Notes: a model not told the origin generated them from the letters alone. DNA of 64,000 nt from Desulfomicrobium orale DSM 12838 (GCF_001553625.1 NZ_CP014230.1:372001-436000); one strand, 5' to 3'. Shown: positions 54,516-62,889, numbered from the stretch's first letter. Made by a program: numbers and translations.

Positions 54516-55775
54516 CATTGCTGTCCGGCTAAGCGATGCAATCTAACAGTGTGAAGTTATATGAATTATCGAATTTTCGTCGTCTGGGATTCAGGAGTTC
54601 ATCCAAGGAGGCCTCGCCGAGCAGGTTGAGTTGAATGAGCTGGAAGAGTTGCTGTACGGAGAGTCCGAGACGGCTGAGGAATTTCTGGTACGCGAGGAGC
54701 AGGTAAACCGTCAGGGCCGTGTAAATCTGGATCAGAACCGCATTTTCCGAGTTGCCGACGAAGGTCTTTATGCGCAAATTTTGTTTGATTTCCTTGAAGA
54801 AGAGCTCGATTTGCCAGCGGTCTTTATAGATGTCGGCGATGGTTTTCGCCGAAAGCCGGAAATGGTTGGTCAAAAATTCGTAGTGTTTCCCGGTTTCCTG
54901 GTCACGATAGCCGATACGGCGCAAGCGTAAGGATTTTCCCCGGCTGGAGACTTCAATGATGTGATCGGAAGTAACGCCGGTCTTGCGATTCACGAGGCGG
55001 CGCTCCAGGAGTTTGAAAACGGCGTTGCGCTTGAGCCGGGTCACAAAAAAGACACCCTTTGCCCCGAGGATCCGAAACCAGGGATAGCTGATGAAGCCCT
55101 TGTCAAAGACCACGATGGAGCCCCTGGGCAACTCCATAGCCTGAGCTATGCGGCTTTCATGGGTTTTGGCGTCGGTGACGGTTGCGAAAGCCGGGATATG
55201 GCCATCGTGATCCAGCAAGGTATGTACTTTGACGCCGCCCTTGGCCTGCCGAAACGAGGCCCAGGGAAAAAGCGACAGGCAAAGCTTTATGGTGGTGGCG
55301 TCCAGACTGAACAATTTGGATTTGAAACGGAATTTGTGCTTCGGGGCTTTTGCGGCGCACAGGCCGTACATCTCGGCGAACAGATCCTTGAAAAAGCCTA
55401 CGGGGCGAGAATTGTTCGCGTCAGCAAAGGTCGAGCGGGCCACGTTTTTCAGTCCCCAGTGATACAGGCGGTTTCCCGCAGCCTCAAGGCAGCGCAGGCC
55501 ATCGCGCATGGAACGTCTTGCGGCAAGCTGGATGAAGGCCATGACCGTGAACTGCTCCTTGAAACCGAATTGACGCGACGAGCGCCCGGTTTTGTGCCGT
55601 CTTTCGAGTTTCTGAAAAACATGTCTGGGAATCAGAGATAGCGTCTGGGAGAATAGTGTATTATGGTGACTCAAGTCCAGAATCTCCTTGTGTGGCAAGA
55701 TGTTGTGGTGATTTCTTTTACCACACATCGCTGAGATTTTGGACTCTTTTCTTATCCCTTAGCCGGACAGCAATG
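54516..55775 (-). mobile_element. IS4-family insertion sequence, copy 2
   Basis: A 1260-bp element, the same length as copy 1 and in the opposite orientation, with the same CATTGCTGTCCGGCTAA ends. A few substitutions separate the two (for example transposase end FTLLDCIA here, FKLLDYIA in copy 1). The right flank AGGCACAGC (55776-55784) is the reverse complement of GCTGTGCCT found beside copy 1. Confidence 0.92.
54529..55674 (-). CDS. IS4-family transposase, copy 2
   Basis: The same 381-residue transposase as copy 1, on the minus strand, differing by only a few residues (near the C-terminus, Thr for Lys and Cys for Tyr). All catalytic regions are kept and the frame is complete, so this copy may also be active. 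The start is TTG 55674, as in copy 1; ATG 55728 is the alternative. Confidence 0.9.
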   Translation of the reverse strand: MSHHNTLFSQTLSLIPRHVFQKLERRHKTGRSSRQFGFKEQFTVMAFIQLAARRSMRDGLRCLEAAGNRLYHWGLKNVARSTFADANNSRPVGFFKDLFAEMYGLCAAKAPKHKFRFKSKLFSLDATTIKLCLSLFPWASFRQAKGGVKVHTLLDHDGHIPAFATVTDAKTHESRIAQAMELPRGSIVVFDKGFISYPWFRILGAKGVFFVTRLKRNAVFKLLERRLVNRKTGVTSDHIIEVSSRGKSLRLRRIGYRDQETGKHYEFLTNHFRLSAKTIADIYKDRWQIELFFKEIKQNLRIKTFVGNSENAVLIQIYTALTVYLLLAYQKFLSRLGLSVQQLFQLIQLNLLGEASLDELLNPRRRKFDNSYNFTLLDCIA

Positions 55776-57014
55776 AGGCACAGCAGCAAACGCCGTCGCC
55801 TTGTCTCGGCCGATACCGTGTCCCAAGCTGTGCTTCACCGCCACGGCATCCAGCGCCACAGGGCCAATGCCATCAACGTTCACTGAAGAATACCCGTTCT
55901 CGGCGTACCAGCGCGGCACTTTCTGGGTCAGCGGGACGCCATCAGGCTTGAACTCCTCCCCTGTCAAAACGCTGATTGGCGAGCCATCCAAAAACTTGCG
56001 GTTTGCCACCGCCTCCCAATCCCCGAACCATTTTTTGAAGTTCGGTGTCCGCACCTGCACCCACTGGCCGTAAGTCAGCTTGGTACGGCCGTCAGCCTTG
56101 GCCTTGTCATAGGCCGCACGCCCGCCATAGGCCCGTTCGGCTTCGCGGTACTGGTGAGCGGATTCCGTCTCGGCGTTATCTGGCTGGGGCAGATTCTGAG
56201 AGAAGCGCAGGTCTTTCCTCCGATTGACTTGAGCCCACTGTGTCACTATCTCTTGGTCGAAAGAACCCGCATGTGGGAAGGAAGTCGGGAGCTTTTCAGC
56301 TACAGTCGAGTCCTTCCAGTTCCTTGCGGGTTCTTGTATTTCCATTGCCTCGACAGAATAAACCCGATTCCCCTGATCGGCCCGTTTCAACTCCTTTACC
56401 GTCAGCTTTACCTGCAATAAGCCGCCGTCGGACAGCATCGGAGCATAAAAACGATGGATCGCCGCAATGTTCGGGTCATTATGCCGGTCTGGATATGCTC
56501 CTTCGTGCAGCGCCCGCTCAAATAATACATCCACATTCGCCACAGCCTGGGCATGAACGGCAGGAGAGACAGACTTCCTGACGGCGCTCTCACTGACCAT
56601 CTTCGTCAGATTTGTCAGTGAGATAGTGGCACGCAGACCTGTTGAAGAATTAACAAAGTCCCTGTCTGGAAACGCCCGAACAATAGCCCTTGCTTCCGCC
56701 AGCGTCTTCGCAGAACGCGGCACTGTGGCCATCTCAAGCACTCTGGCGACATCCTCCTCGCTGACAGCCCTGCTCATCCTCGTCTGGGTGGTTTCCGTAT
56801 TCTGACGGCCCCCTCCCTCCACGACAGCCCGCTTGGCCTTCGCCACAATCTCCAGAATCTCGGCATTGGAGAGCTTCAGGTCGGGGAATATCTTCCGTAA
56901 CGCACGGCGCACTGCGGCCACCATGCGGCCGATCTGCCCAGGGAGTGGCTTCCGGATATCATTGCGTTTGTGCAGGAGCGGATGGGTTCGGCTATCGCGG
57001 CAAAGCCGGTTCAT
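55776..57014 (-). pseudogene. Phage-type polyvalent protein, N-terminal fragment
   Basis: A frame of about 413 residues cut off at its 3' end by IS4 copy 2; the last four codons of the open frame (PAKG and stop) come from the IS. It contains helical segments with HRFYAPMLSDGGLLQVKLTV, a domain common in polyvalent proteins of phages and conjugative elements, and the linker QVRTPNFKKWFGDWEA that also occurs in the 3' fragment. It ends DKATAFAAVP, which continues in the inverted piece at 53788. The start at ATG 57014 may itself be a truncation, since such genes are usually longer at the N-terminus. Confidence 0.7.
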
Positions 57015-57098
57015 TCCCTTCCCTCATCTACACCGGCCATCGACGAGGACTCATGATGGATGTCGCACAACAAGTACTTATGCAGCAAATGTAAGGCA

Positions 57099-57119
57099 CA
57101 AGTCCTACCATCCCAACCA
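57099..57119 (+). other. tRNA 3'-end-like remnant
   Basis: AAGTCCTACCATCCCAACCA resembles the T-arm 3' strand, acceptor strand and CCA of a tRNA, and is followed 7 bp later by a terminator, as a real tRNA gene would be. No matching 5' half is found upstream. This may be an attachment-site copy of a tRNA end carried by the element. Confidence 0.35.
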
Positions 57120-57126
57120 ACCAAGA

Positions 57127-57148
57127 CCCTCAAAAGAGGGCTTTTTTT
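57127..57148 (+). terminator. Rho-independent terminator inside the island
   Basis: CCCT-C (57127-57131) and GAGGG (57136-57140) form a 5-bp stem with an AAAA loop, followed by C and seven T. It lies just after the tRNA-like remnant and shields the AlpA-like gene from upstream transcription. Confidence 0.7.
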
Positions 57149-57184
57149 ATCCATCCGCTTGGCGGATACGTCTGGAGGATCAAG

Positions 57185-57409
57185 ATGAACGAACGCTTGT
57201 TGAGTCTTTCTGATGTGCTTTCCGTTGTCCCTGTCGCCTCATCCACCTGGCGGCAATGGGTCAAGGACGGGAAGGCACCCGCCCCGGTCAAATATGGGCG
57301 CAGGACATTCTGGAGGTCATCGGATGTGCAGCAGTTCACTTCCGGGAACTGGCCCGGAGCTGGTCAAGAAAGTCAGCCCAAAACTGCATCATCTCACGCC
57401 GTTCAGTGA
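57185..57409 (+). CDS. AlpA-like excisionase/regulator
   Basis: A 74-residue helix-turn-helix protein of the AlpA/excisionase type. It starts MNERLLSLSDVLSVVPVASS and has the family core TWRQWVKDGKAPAPVKYGRR, TFWRSSDVQQF. GGAGG precedes the ATG. These proteins activate or direct integrase-mediated excision of P4-like islands. It converges on the integrase gene, and their 3' ends overlap by 74 bp, so expression of one could interfere with the other. Confidence 0.85.
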   Translation: MNERLLSLSDVLSVVPVASSTWRQWVKDGKAPAPVKYGRRTFWRSSDVQQFTSGNWPGAGQESQPKTASSHAVQ

Positions 57410-58458
57410 GATACTCGGCCCGGTTATATGCGAGGCGGACCTTGTTCTTTTCAACATGGGCAAGCTGGCGTTCGATAACATCCGGACGCCAGCCCTGCTC
57501 GTTCAACAGGCTCGATGCCATTGCCCGGAAACCGTGCGGGGTCATGGTGTCCTTGTCGTAGCCAAGCGCCCTGATCGCGAGCAACAGGGTATTTTCCGAA
57601 AGCGGCACATCCTTCCGTGGTCGCATACTTTGAAAAACGTAATCCCTCTCCCCGGAAAACAGCCTTGCCTCTTCCAGAACCGCCATTGCCTGCCGTGACA
57701 ACGGCACAATGTGCTCCCGCCGTCCCTTCATCCGCTTCGCAGGAATAAGCCAGAGGCGTTCTTCCCAATCAATTTCCCCCCAGACGCAACCCCGCAATTC
57801 TCCGGACCTGACAAACGTCAGCGCCATAAACTGCAAGGCCATACGCACCAATGGCGAGCCGGAATAGGCGTCTATGGCGAGCATGAGCTGCCCTGCGGAT
57901 GTCTTGTCCGTGATCGCCGCAAACCGCCCTGGCCGGGAAGGCTCAAGAGCGCCCTTCAGGTCTCGGCACGGATCGCTGCCGATATACCCGGACGCGACCC
58001 CGAAGCGAAAAACCATTGAGCAGATTCCAAGCGTTCTCCTGGCCGCCTCCAACGCCCCCCGCTTTTCAATAACCCGGATCATCGCCAACACGTCTGTAGG
58101 GGCAATGTCCTTGATGGGCATCCGCCCAATATACGGGTAGGCATTCCCGTTCAGTCTCTGGATAATGGTCGCATTATGTCGCGCCGACAATCCGTCCCGC
58201 CTCTTTGCAAGCCACTCCTCCGCTACATCCCGAAACGTCAAAGCGGCAGCCGCGGCAGCCCGGCGCTCCTGGATCGGGTCAATCCCGGCGGCAAGCAGCT
58301 TCCGCGCCTCGTCTCGCCTCTCTCGCGCCTGCTTCAGGGACACGTCCGGATAAAGCCCCAGGCTCAGCAGCTTTTCCCGGCCCCCAATTCGATACTTCAG
58401 CCGCCACCGTTTTGATCCGGATGGAGGAATTTCCAGATACAGGCCAAGAGCGTCGTAG
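57336..58458 (-). pseudogene. P4-type tyrosine integrase, main (3') part, split by an IS5-family element
   Basis: This piece encodes nearly all of a P4-family integrase. It starts in frame at the IS junction with YDALGLYLEI, followed by LLSLGLYPDVSLKQAR (N-terminal arm-binding domain), the core-binding domain, and the catalytic domain with Arg in FVRSGELRG, H-x-x-R in TPHGFRAMASS, the second His in QLAHVEKNKVR and Tyr in RLAYNRAEYL. The first 21 residues are on the other side of the insertion (59301-59362). The first usable Met in this piece gives a 335-residue protein lacking the arm-binding part. It is probably inactive, which would fix the island in place. Confidence 0.88.
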
Positions 58459-58470
58459 GTTCAGGCCTCA

Positions 58471-59237
58471 TTAATTGAGATAGAAAATGACGGAAGCCGC
58501 GAGGCACAGAGCTGAAAAGAAGGTATGCGCGCAGCGGTCATAACGCATGGCAATTCTGCGCCAGTCCTTGATCCTGCCAAACATGATCTCGATCTTGTGC
58601 CGCTGTTTATACAGATCGTTATCGTACGGGCAGGGTCTCTTCCGGCTCCTTCTGGGCGGGATGCAGGGCGTAATGCCTCTGGCGCGCAGAGCGTCACGGA
58701 ACCAGTCGGCGTCGTAACCACGGTCCGCCAGCAGCTCCCTGGCCTCAGGCAAAGCATCTATGGCATCCATAAGCAGGGTGGCTCCTTTGTAGTCGCTTAC
58801 CTGGCCTGCCGTGAGCTTCATGGCCAAAGGCCTGCCGTGGCCGTCGCAAAGGGCATGGAGTTTGGAGTTCAGACCGCCCTTCGTGCGTCCGATGCAGCGG
58901 GAAAGAGCCCCTTTTTGAGCAAGCTTGCGGCGGTTCGATGCGCCTTGAGGTGGGTTGCATCGATCATCACCTGGCCATCCTGTCCCGCTGTTTTTGCCAA
59001 TTCGGTAAAAATATTGTTGAAGACGCCCATCCGGCTCCAGCGCAAAAAGCGATTGTACAGCGTTTTATACGGGCCATACTCACGCGGTGCATCTTTCCAT
59101 TGCAGACCATGTTTGATGACATAAATGATGCCGCTGATGACTTTCCGGTCATCGACCCGCGGAATACCATGTGAACGTGGAAAGAAGGGCTTGATACGTT
59201 CGAGTTGTTCGGCAGAAAGGTAGAACAGTTGGCTCAT
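58471..59237 (-). CDS. IS5-family transposase made by -1 frameshifting (two frames)
   Basis: The first frame, from ATG 59237 (GGAGGACGCC upstream), encodes MSQLFYLSAEQLERIKPFFP and on to MIDATHLKAHR with the first catalytic Asp, ending at 58869. The second frame continues from QKGALSRCIGRTKGGLNSKL through LLADRGYDADWFRDAL (second Asp) to RHKIEIMFGRIKDWRRIAMR (Glu), ending at 58471. The frames are joined by a -1 shift at a slippery heptamer (58908-58914), as is usual for IS427-type elements. Both parts are intact, so a functional fused protein of about 255 residues is likely. Confidence 0.85.
58908..58914 (-). other. Slippery heptamer A_AAG_GGG for -1 frameshifting
   Basis: On the minus strand, in the first frame, the codons read AAA AAG GGG, giving the heptamer A AAG GGG that fits X_XXY_YYZ and slips to AAA GGG. 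The downstream frame then encodes the rest of the transposase. Confidence 0.65.
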
Positions 59238-59300
59238 GGCGTCCTCCCTGAGCACAACTAACCAACTTTTCTGATTTTTACAATTAATGAGGCCTGAGCC

Positions 59301-59362
59301 TAGAGCTTATACGGCTTTTCTGCCTGCTCCGCTGTTTTGATTCTGGTATCGGTAAGGGGCAT
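59301..59362 (-). pseudogene. P4-type integrase, first 21 codons
   Basis: From ATG 59362 the frame reads MPLTDTRIKTAEQAEKPYKL and then meets the IS5-family element. The peptide is the classic N-terminus of P4-type integrases and joins exactly to YDALGLYLEI at 58458. It would be translated as a short dead-end product. Confidence 0.85.
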
Positions 59363-59363
59363 T

Positions 59364-59410
59364 GGGGTAACCTGACGCTGGGGTATCTCGTGTTACCCTG
59401 AAAGTTACCC
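59364..59410. promoter_or_regulatory. Integrase upstream repeats (arm-type or operator sites)
   Basis: Just before the integrase start, GTTACCC occurs at 59392-59398 and 59404-59410 (12 bp apart), with an inverted GGGGTAAC at 59364-59371 touching the start. Repeats of this GGGTAAC form upstream of P4-type integrase genes fit arm-binding sites and/or autoregulation by the integrase. Confidence 0.5.
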
Positions 59411-59479
59411 CTGAAAAATCTTGGCTGTCAACGGCATCAAGCGGCAAGCAAAAGCACTGCCCGGAGGACGAAACCCTTG

Positions 59480-59519
59480 AAAACAAAGAGCCGCCGGGCA
59501 CTTATCAGCACTCGGCGGC
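59480..59519 (-). terminator. Terminator after the tRNA-Ser genes
   Basis: GCCGCCG and CGGCGGC (59490-59496 and 59513-59519) form a 7-bp GC stem, followed in the minus direction by TCTTTGTTTTC. It lies 18 bp past the CCA end of tRNA-Ser(UGA) and ends that transcript before the integrase region. Confidence 0.7.
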
Positions 59520-59537
59520 ATCTGTTATTTTATGTCT

Positions 59538-59628
59538 TGGCGGAGGGTTAGGGATTCGAACCCCAGATACCCGTGAAGGTATGCCGGTTTTCAAGACCGG
59601 TGCAATCAACCAGCTCTGCCAACCCTCC
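59538..59628 (-). tRNA. tRNA-Ser (anticodon UGA)
   Basis: A 91-nt class II tRNA with encoded CCA. The acceptor GGAGGGT pairs with ACCCTCC (discriminator G). The anticodon loop CTTGAAA gives UGA (serine, UCA codons). A long variable arm (ATACCTTCACGGGTAT) marks a serine tRNA, and the T-arm is GGTTCGAATCC. The 3' end faces the mobile island, the usual position for tRNA-targeted integration. Confidence 0.95.
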
Positions 59629-59633
59629 GGGAA

Positions 59634-59730
<97 letters not shown>

Positions 59731-59746
59731 GTTCAGTGAGGAAGGA

Positions 59747-59775
59747 CCACTATCTGAACGCCTGCGGACCGTCAA
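59747..59775 (-). promoter_or_regulatory. Candidate sigma-70 promoter for the tRNA-Ser pair
   Basis: On the minus strand TTGACG (59770-59775) and TAGTGG (59747-59752) are separated by 17 bp, ending 17 bp before the tRNA 5' end. The -10 match is weak. Confidence 0.35.
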
Positions 59776-59805
59776 CTCAAAATACCCTTCCGGCCTTTCC
59801 GCATT

Positions 59806-59835
59806 TTGACAGACGCCCGCGTAACCGGCTAGAAG
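59806..59835 (+). promoter_or_regulatory. Candidate sigma-70 promoter for hom
   Basis: TTGACA (59806-59811, perfect -35) and TAGAAG (59830-59835) with an 18-bp spacer, about 45 bp before the hom ribosome site. It is divergent from the tRNA promoter. Confidence 0.5.
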
Positions 59836-59887
59836 CACTGCCTTCACTCGACCCCAACCATTCCGTCCCTCAGAGTCCGGAGGCATC

Positions 59888-61180
59888 GTGAACAATCCCG
59901 TCATTCATCTCGGTCTGGCCGGTCTTGGCACCGTCGGATCGGGGCTGGCCAAGATCATACAGGAAAACAGCGACTGGATCACCCGGCGGCTGGGCCGCAC
60001 GCTCAAGATCAAGACCGTCATGGTCCGCGACCCCGCCAAGGCCAGAAATGTCGTCCTGCCGCCGGACACGCTGTTCACCACCAGTATGGACGACCTGCTG
60101 AACGATCCTGAAATCGACATGGTGGTGGAACTGGCCGGAGGCATCGATTTTCCGCGCACCCTGATTACGCGCGCCCTGCAAGCCGGAAAGCCGGTGGTCA
60201 CGGCCAACAAGGCCCTTCTCGCCGAGCACGGCTCCGAGCTTTTCGAGCTGGCCGCCGCCAACGGGCTGGGCCTTTATTACGAAGCCAGTGTGGCCGGGGG
60301 CATTCCCATCATCCAGACCCTGAAGGAGAGCCTGGCCGCCAACAGGATCAGCTCCATCACCGGCATCCTGAACGGAACGGCCAACTTCATCATGTCCGAA
60401 ATGACCGAAAAAGGAGAGGACTTCGCGAAGGTTCTGGGCAAGGCGCAGGCCAAGGGCTACGCCGAGGCCGATCCCACTCTGGACATCGAAGGCATCGACG
60501 CCGCCCACAAGCTGACCATCCTCATCCGGCTGGCCTACGGTCTGGATTTTCCCATGAGCGGACTGACCGTGAAAGGCATCTCCAAGGTCGAGCAGTTCGA
60601 CATCTCTCTGGCCCGGGAGTTCGGCTACCGCGTCAAGCTTCTGGCCCAGGTCCGCGAAGAATCCGGCATGCTGCACGCGGGCGTCTATCCGGCCCTTTTG
60701 CGCCGGGATCACATCCTGGCCAATGTGGAAGGCCCCTTCAACGCCGTATTGCTGGAAGGAAACGCCGTGGGGCCGATCATGCTTTACGGTCAGGGAGCGG
60801 GAGACCTGCCCACGGGCAGCGCCGTGCTGGCGGACATCCTGGCCCTGGCCCGGAGCAGCTGCTCGCCCAACAATACCGGCTTTCTCGAATCCCCGCTGCC
60901 TCCGGCCCGGATTCTCGCTCCGGAGCAGGCCGTGTTCGAGCACTACTTCCGCTTCACCGTGCTGGACCGGCCCGGCGTCATGGCCGCCATCGCCGGGGTC
61001 ATGGGCGAGCACGGCATCAGCATCGCCCAGGTAGTGCAGCGGCAATACTCGCCCGACGCGGGCATACCCATTGTCTTTCTCAGCCACCGCACCTCCATGC
61101 GCAATGTCGCGGCGGCTCTGGAAGCCATCGGAAAATTCGATTTCGTGCTGGCTTCACCCGTGCACTACAGGATCATCTGA
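59888..61180 (+). CDS. hom: Homoserine dehydrogenase with ACT domain
   Basis: A 430-residue enzyme reducing aspartate semialdehyde to homoserine (threonine and methionine pathways). It has an N-terminal Rossmann fold (GLAGLGTVGSGLAKI), PVVTANKALL, and catalytic domain motifs GILNGTANFIMSEM and KGYAEADPTLDIEGIDAAHK. The C-terminal ACT domain (about 350-430, FRFTVLDRPGVMAAIAGVM) suggests feedback control by threonine. The start is GTG 59888 with GGAGG. The stop and the next ATG overlap (TGATG), so it is coupled to the apgM-like gene. Confidence 0.95.
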   Translation: MNNPVIHLGLAGLGTVGSGLAKIIQENSDWITRRLGRTLKIKTVMVRDPAKARNVVLPPDTLFTTSMDDLLNDPEIDMVVELAGGIDFPRTLITRALQAGKPVVTANKALLAEHGSELFELAAANGLGLYYEASVAGGIPIIQTLKESLAANRISSITGILNGTANFIMSEMTEKGEDFAKVLGKAQAKGYAEADPTLDIEGIDAAHKLTILIRLAYGLDFPMSGLTVKGISKVEQFDISLAREFGYRVKLLAQVREESGMLHAGVYPALLRRDHILANVEGPFNAVLLEGNAVGPIMLYGQGAGDLPTGSAVLADILALARSSCSPNNTGFLESPLPPARILAPEQAVFEHYFRFTVLDRPGVMAAIAGVMGEHGISIAQVVQRQYSPDAGIPIVFLSHRTSMRNVAAALEAIGKFDFVLASPVHYRII

Positions 61181-62367
61181 TGTCCAAAATACTCTTTCTT
61201 GTGGGCGACGGCATGGGGGGCTGGCCTCTGGAAAGTCTGGGCGGCCGAACCACTCTGCGGGCCGCGCATACGCCCGCCATGGACTTTCTGGCGGCCAGAT
61301 CCCGGTGCGGCCTGTGCCGGACGGTGCCCGAGGGCATGCCTCCGGGCTCGGATGTCGCCAACATGGCGCTTTTGGGCTACGATCCGGCGGTTCACCACAC
61401 CGGCCGGGGGCCCATCGAGGCCGCCGCCCAGGGTCTTGATCTGGACCCGGACGATCTGGTCTGGCGCATGAATCTGGTGTCCGTGTCAGAATGGTCTCCG
61501 GAGGGCGTCATGCGGGACTATTCCTCGGGGCACATCTCCACGGCCGACGCCGCGCCCTTGCTGGAAAAACTCGCGGAACTGGCCCGCGGCAGCGACTTTC
61601 TGCCCGTGACAGGCATCCAGTACCGGCATCTGCTCATCCAGAAAAACGGAGCCAAAACACCTGCGGCCCGGCTGGCCGTAAACCCTCCCCACGACCTGCT
61701 GGACCAGAGCATCGGCCAGGATCTGGATGCTTTCTCCGCGTTTCCGGAACTGGCCCGGTTCATGGGTCAGGCCCACGCCCTGCTGAGCGGACTGCACCCC
61801 AAAGCCAACGCCGTCTGGCCGTGGGGGCAGGGACGGCCGCTCAGCCTGCCGGATTTCAGGGAAAAATCCGGCCTGCGCGGGGCCGTGGTCTCGGCGGTGG
61901 ATCTGGTCAAAGGGCTGGGGCGGGCCGCGGGCATGGACGTTCTGCACGTGGACGGCGTCACCGGGCTCATCGACACCAACTACGACGGAAAAATCCACGC
62001 GGCCCTCGATTTTCTGGACCGTGGCGATTTTGTGTATGTGCACGTGGAAGCGCCGGACGAATGCGGCCACATGGGCGACGCGGAGCTCAAAAAACAGGCC
62101 ATCGAACTCTTCGACGAGCGCATCGTGGCCCCGGCCATCGAAGCCACGGCCGGAACCGATGCCGTCATCGTGGTCACCTGCGACCATTTCACTCCGGTCG
62201 CACGCCGCACCCACACCGAAGATCCGGTGCCATTCCTGATCCACGCCACACGGGACGCCCGCACCGGCGGGCCGTCAACCTTTGACGAAGCCTCGGCGGC
62301 CGGAACCGGCCTTTTTCTGTCTTCCGGCCGGGAACTCATGGCTCTGGTTCTGGGAGCACGGCCATGA
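61180..62367 (+). CDS. apgM: ApgM-family phosphoglycerate mutase-like protein (possible homoserine kinase)
   Basis: A 395-residue alkaline-phosphatase-superfamily protein of the cofactor-independent, archaeal-type phosphoglycerate mutase family. Metal and active-site motifs are LFLVGDGMGGWP, GSDVANMALLGYDP (active-site Ser), YVHVEAPDECGHMGD and VVTCDHFTPV with RRTHTEDPVPFLI. It is tightly coupled to homoserine dehydrogenase. In several anaerobes this pairing has led to the proposal that the protein phosphorylates homoserine in place of ThrB. Both roles are possible from sequence; the operon favours the threonine pathway. Confidence 0.85.
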   Translation: MSKILFLVGDGMGGWPLESLGGRTTLRAAHTPAMDFLAARSRCGLCRTVPEGMPPGSDVANMALLGYDPAVHHTGRGPIEAAAQGLDLDPDDLVWRMNLVSVSEWSPEGVMRDYSSGHISTADAAPLLEKLAELARGSDFLPVTGIQYRHLLIQKNGAKTPAARLAVNPPHDLLDQSIGQDLDAFSAFPELARFMGQAHALLSGLHPKANAVWPWGQGRPLSLPDFREKSGLRGAVVSAVDLVKGLGRAAGMDVLHVDGVTGLIDTNYDGKIHAALDFLDRGDFVYVHVEAPDECGHMGDAELKKQAIELFDERIVAPAIEATAGTDAVIVVTCDHFTPVARRTHTEDPVPFLIHATRDARTGGPSTFDEASAAGTGLFLSSGRELMALVLGARP

Positions 62368-62792
62368 CTTCCGGCGCAATCCTGCCCGAGCCGTCATGCT
62401 GGCTCGAACACCGCGTGTCCTACGGCGAAACCGACGCCATGGGCGTGGTCTACTACGCCAACTACCTCCATTTCTTCGAACGGGGCCGAAGCGAGCTGAT
62501 CCGCAATCTGGGCCTTGGCTACTCCGCCGTGGAGGAACAGGGCATTTTCCTGCCCGTGCGCGAGGCCAGCTGCCGCTATCTGGCTCCGGCCCGCTACGAC
62601 GAGGTCATCCATATCCACACCGCCCTGTCCGGCCGGACCAGGGCCAGCCTGTCCTTTGTCTATGAAATCACCCGACCCGACAGGCGCACGGTTCTGACCA
62701 GAGGTTTTACCCAGCACGCCGTGGTCAACGCCCAGGGGCGGCCGGTGCGGATTCCGGAATGGTTCGCCGCGCTTCTGGACGAACAGGAATGA
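62364..62792 (+). CDS. ybgC: Hotdog acyl-CoA thioesterase, YbgC/4HBT family
   Basis: A 142-residue single hotdog-fold protein with the family motif VSYGETDAMGVVYYANYLHF, in which the Asp (DAMG) is catalytic, followed by FERGRSELIRNLG. It hydrolyses short or medium acyl-CoA or acyl-carrier-protein thioesters. In other bacteria ybgC is linked to the Tol-Pal envelope system. The start overlaps the apgM stop by 4 bp (ATGA). Confidence 0.88.
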   Translation: MTSGAILPEPSCWLEHRVSYGETDAMGVVYYANYLHFFERGRSELIRNLGLGYSAVEEQGIFLPVREASCRYLAPARYDEVIHIHTALSGRTRASLSFVYEITRPDRRTVLTRGFTQHAVVNAQGRPVRIPEWFAALLDEQE

Positions 62793-62889
62793 AGGCCGCC
62801 GCCGGACGGGATTGCCTTGACGGCGGACGGGATTGCCCATATTTCTCTGCGCTCCCCCGACGCTTCATCCGGCAGCATGGAGATTTCTT

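Larger units (their letters stand above)
58459..59300 (-). mobile_element. IS5-family insertion sequence (IS427-type), complete
   Basis: An 842-bp element with imperfect inverted repeats (GGTTCAGGCCTCATTAATTG at 58459, complement of GGCTCAGGCCTCATTAATTG at 59300) and a 2-bp TA target duplication (58457-58458 and 59301-59302). It sits inside the integrase gene, and removing it restores the integrase frame across LYDALG. The transposase uses two overlapping frames. Confidence 0.88.

Noticed and set aside
62793..62889. Repeated GGCGGACGGGATTGCC in front of lysS as a terminator or riboswitch
   Set aside because: A CCGCCG/CGGCGG stem can be drawn, but the loop is long and there is no T tail; the duplication is short and not diagnostic.
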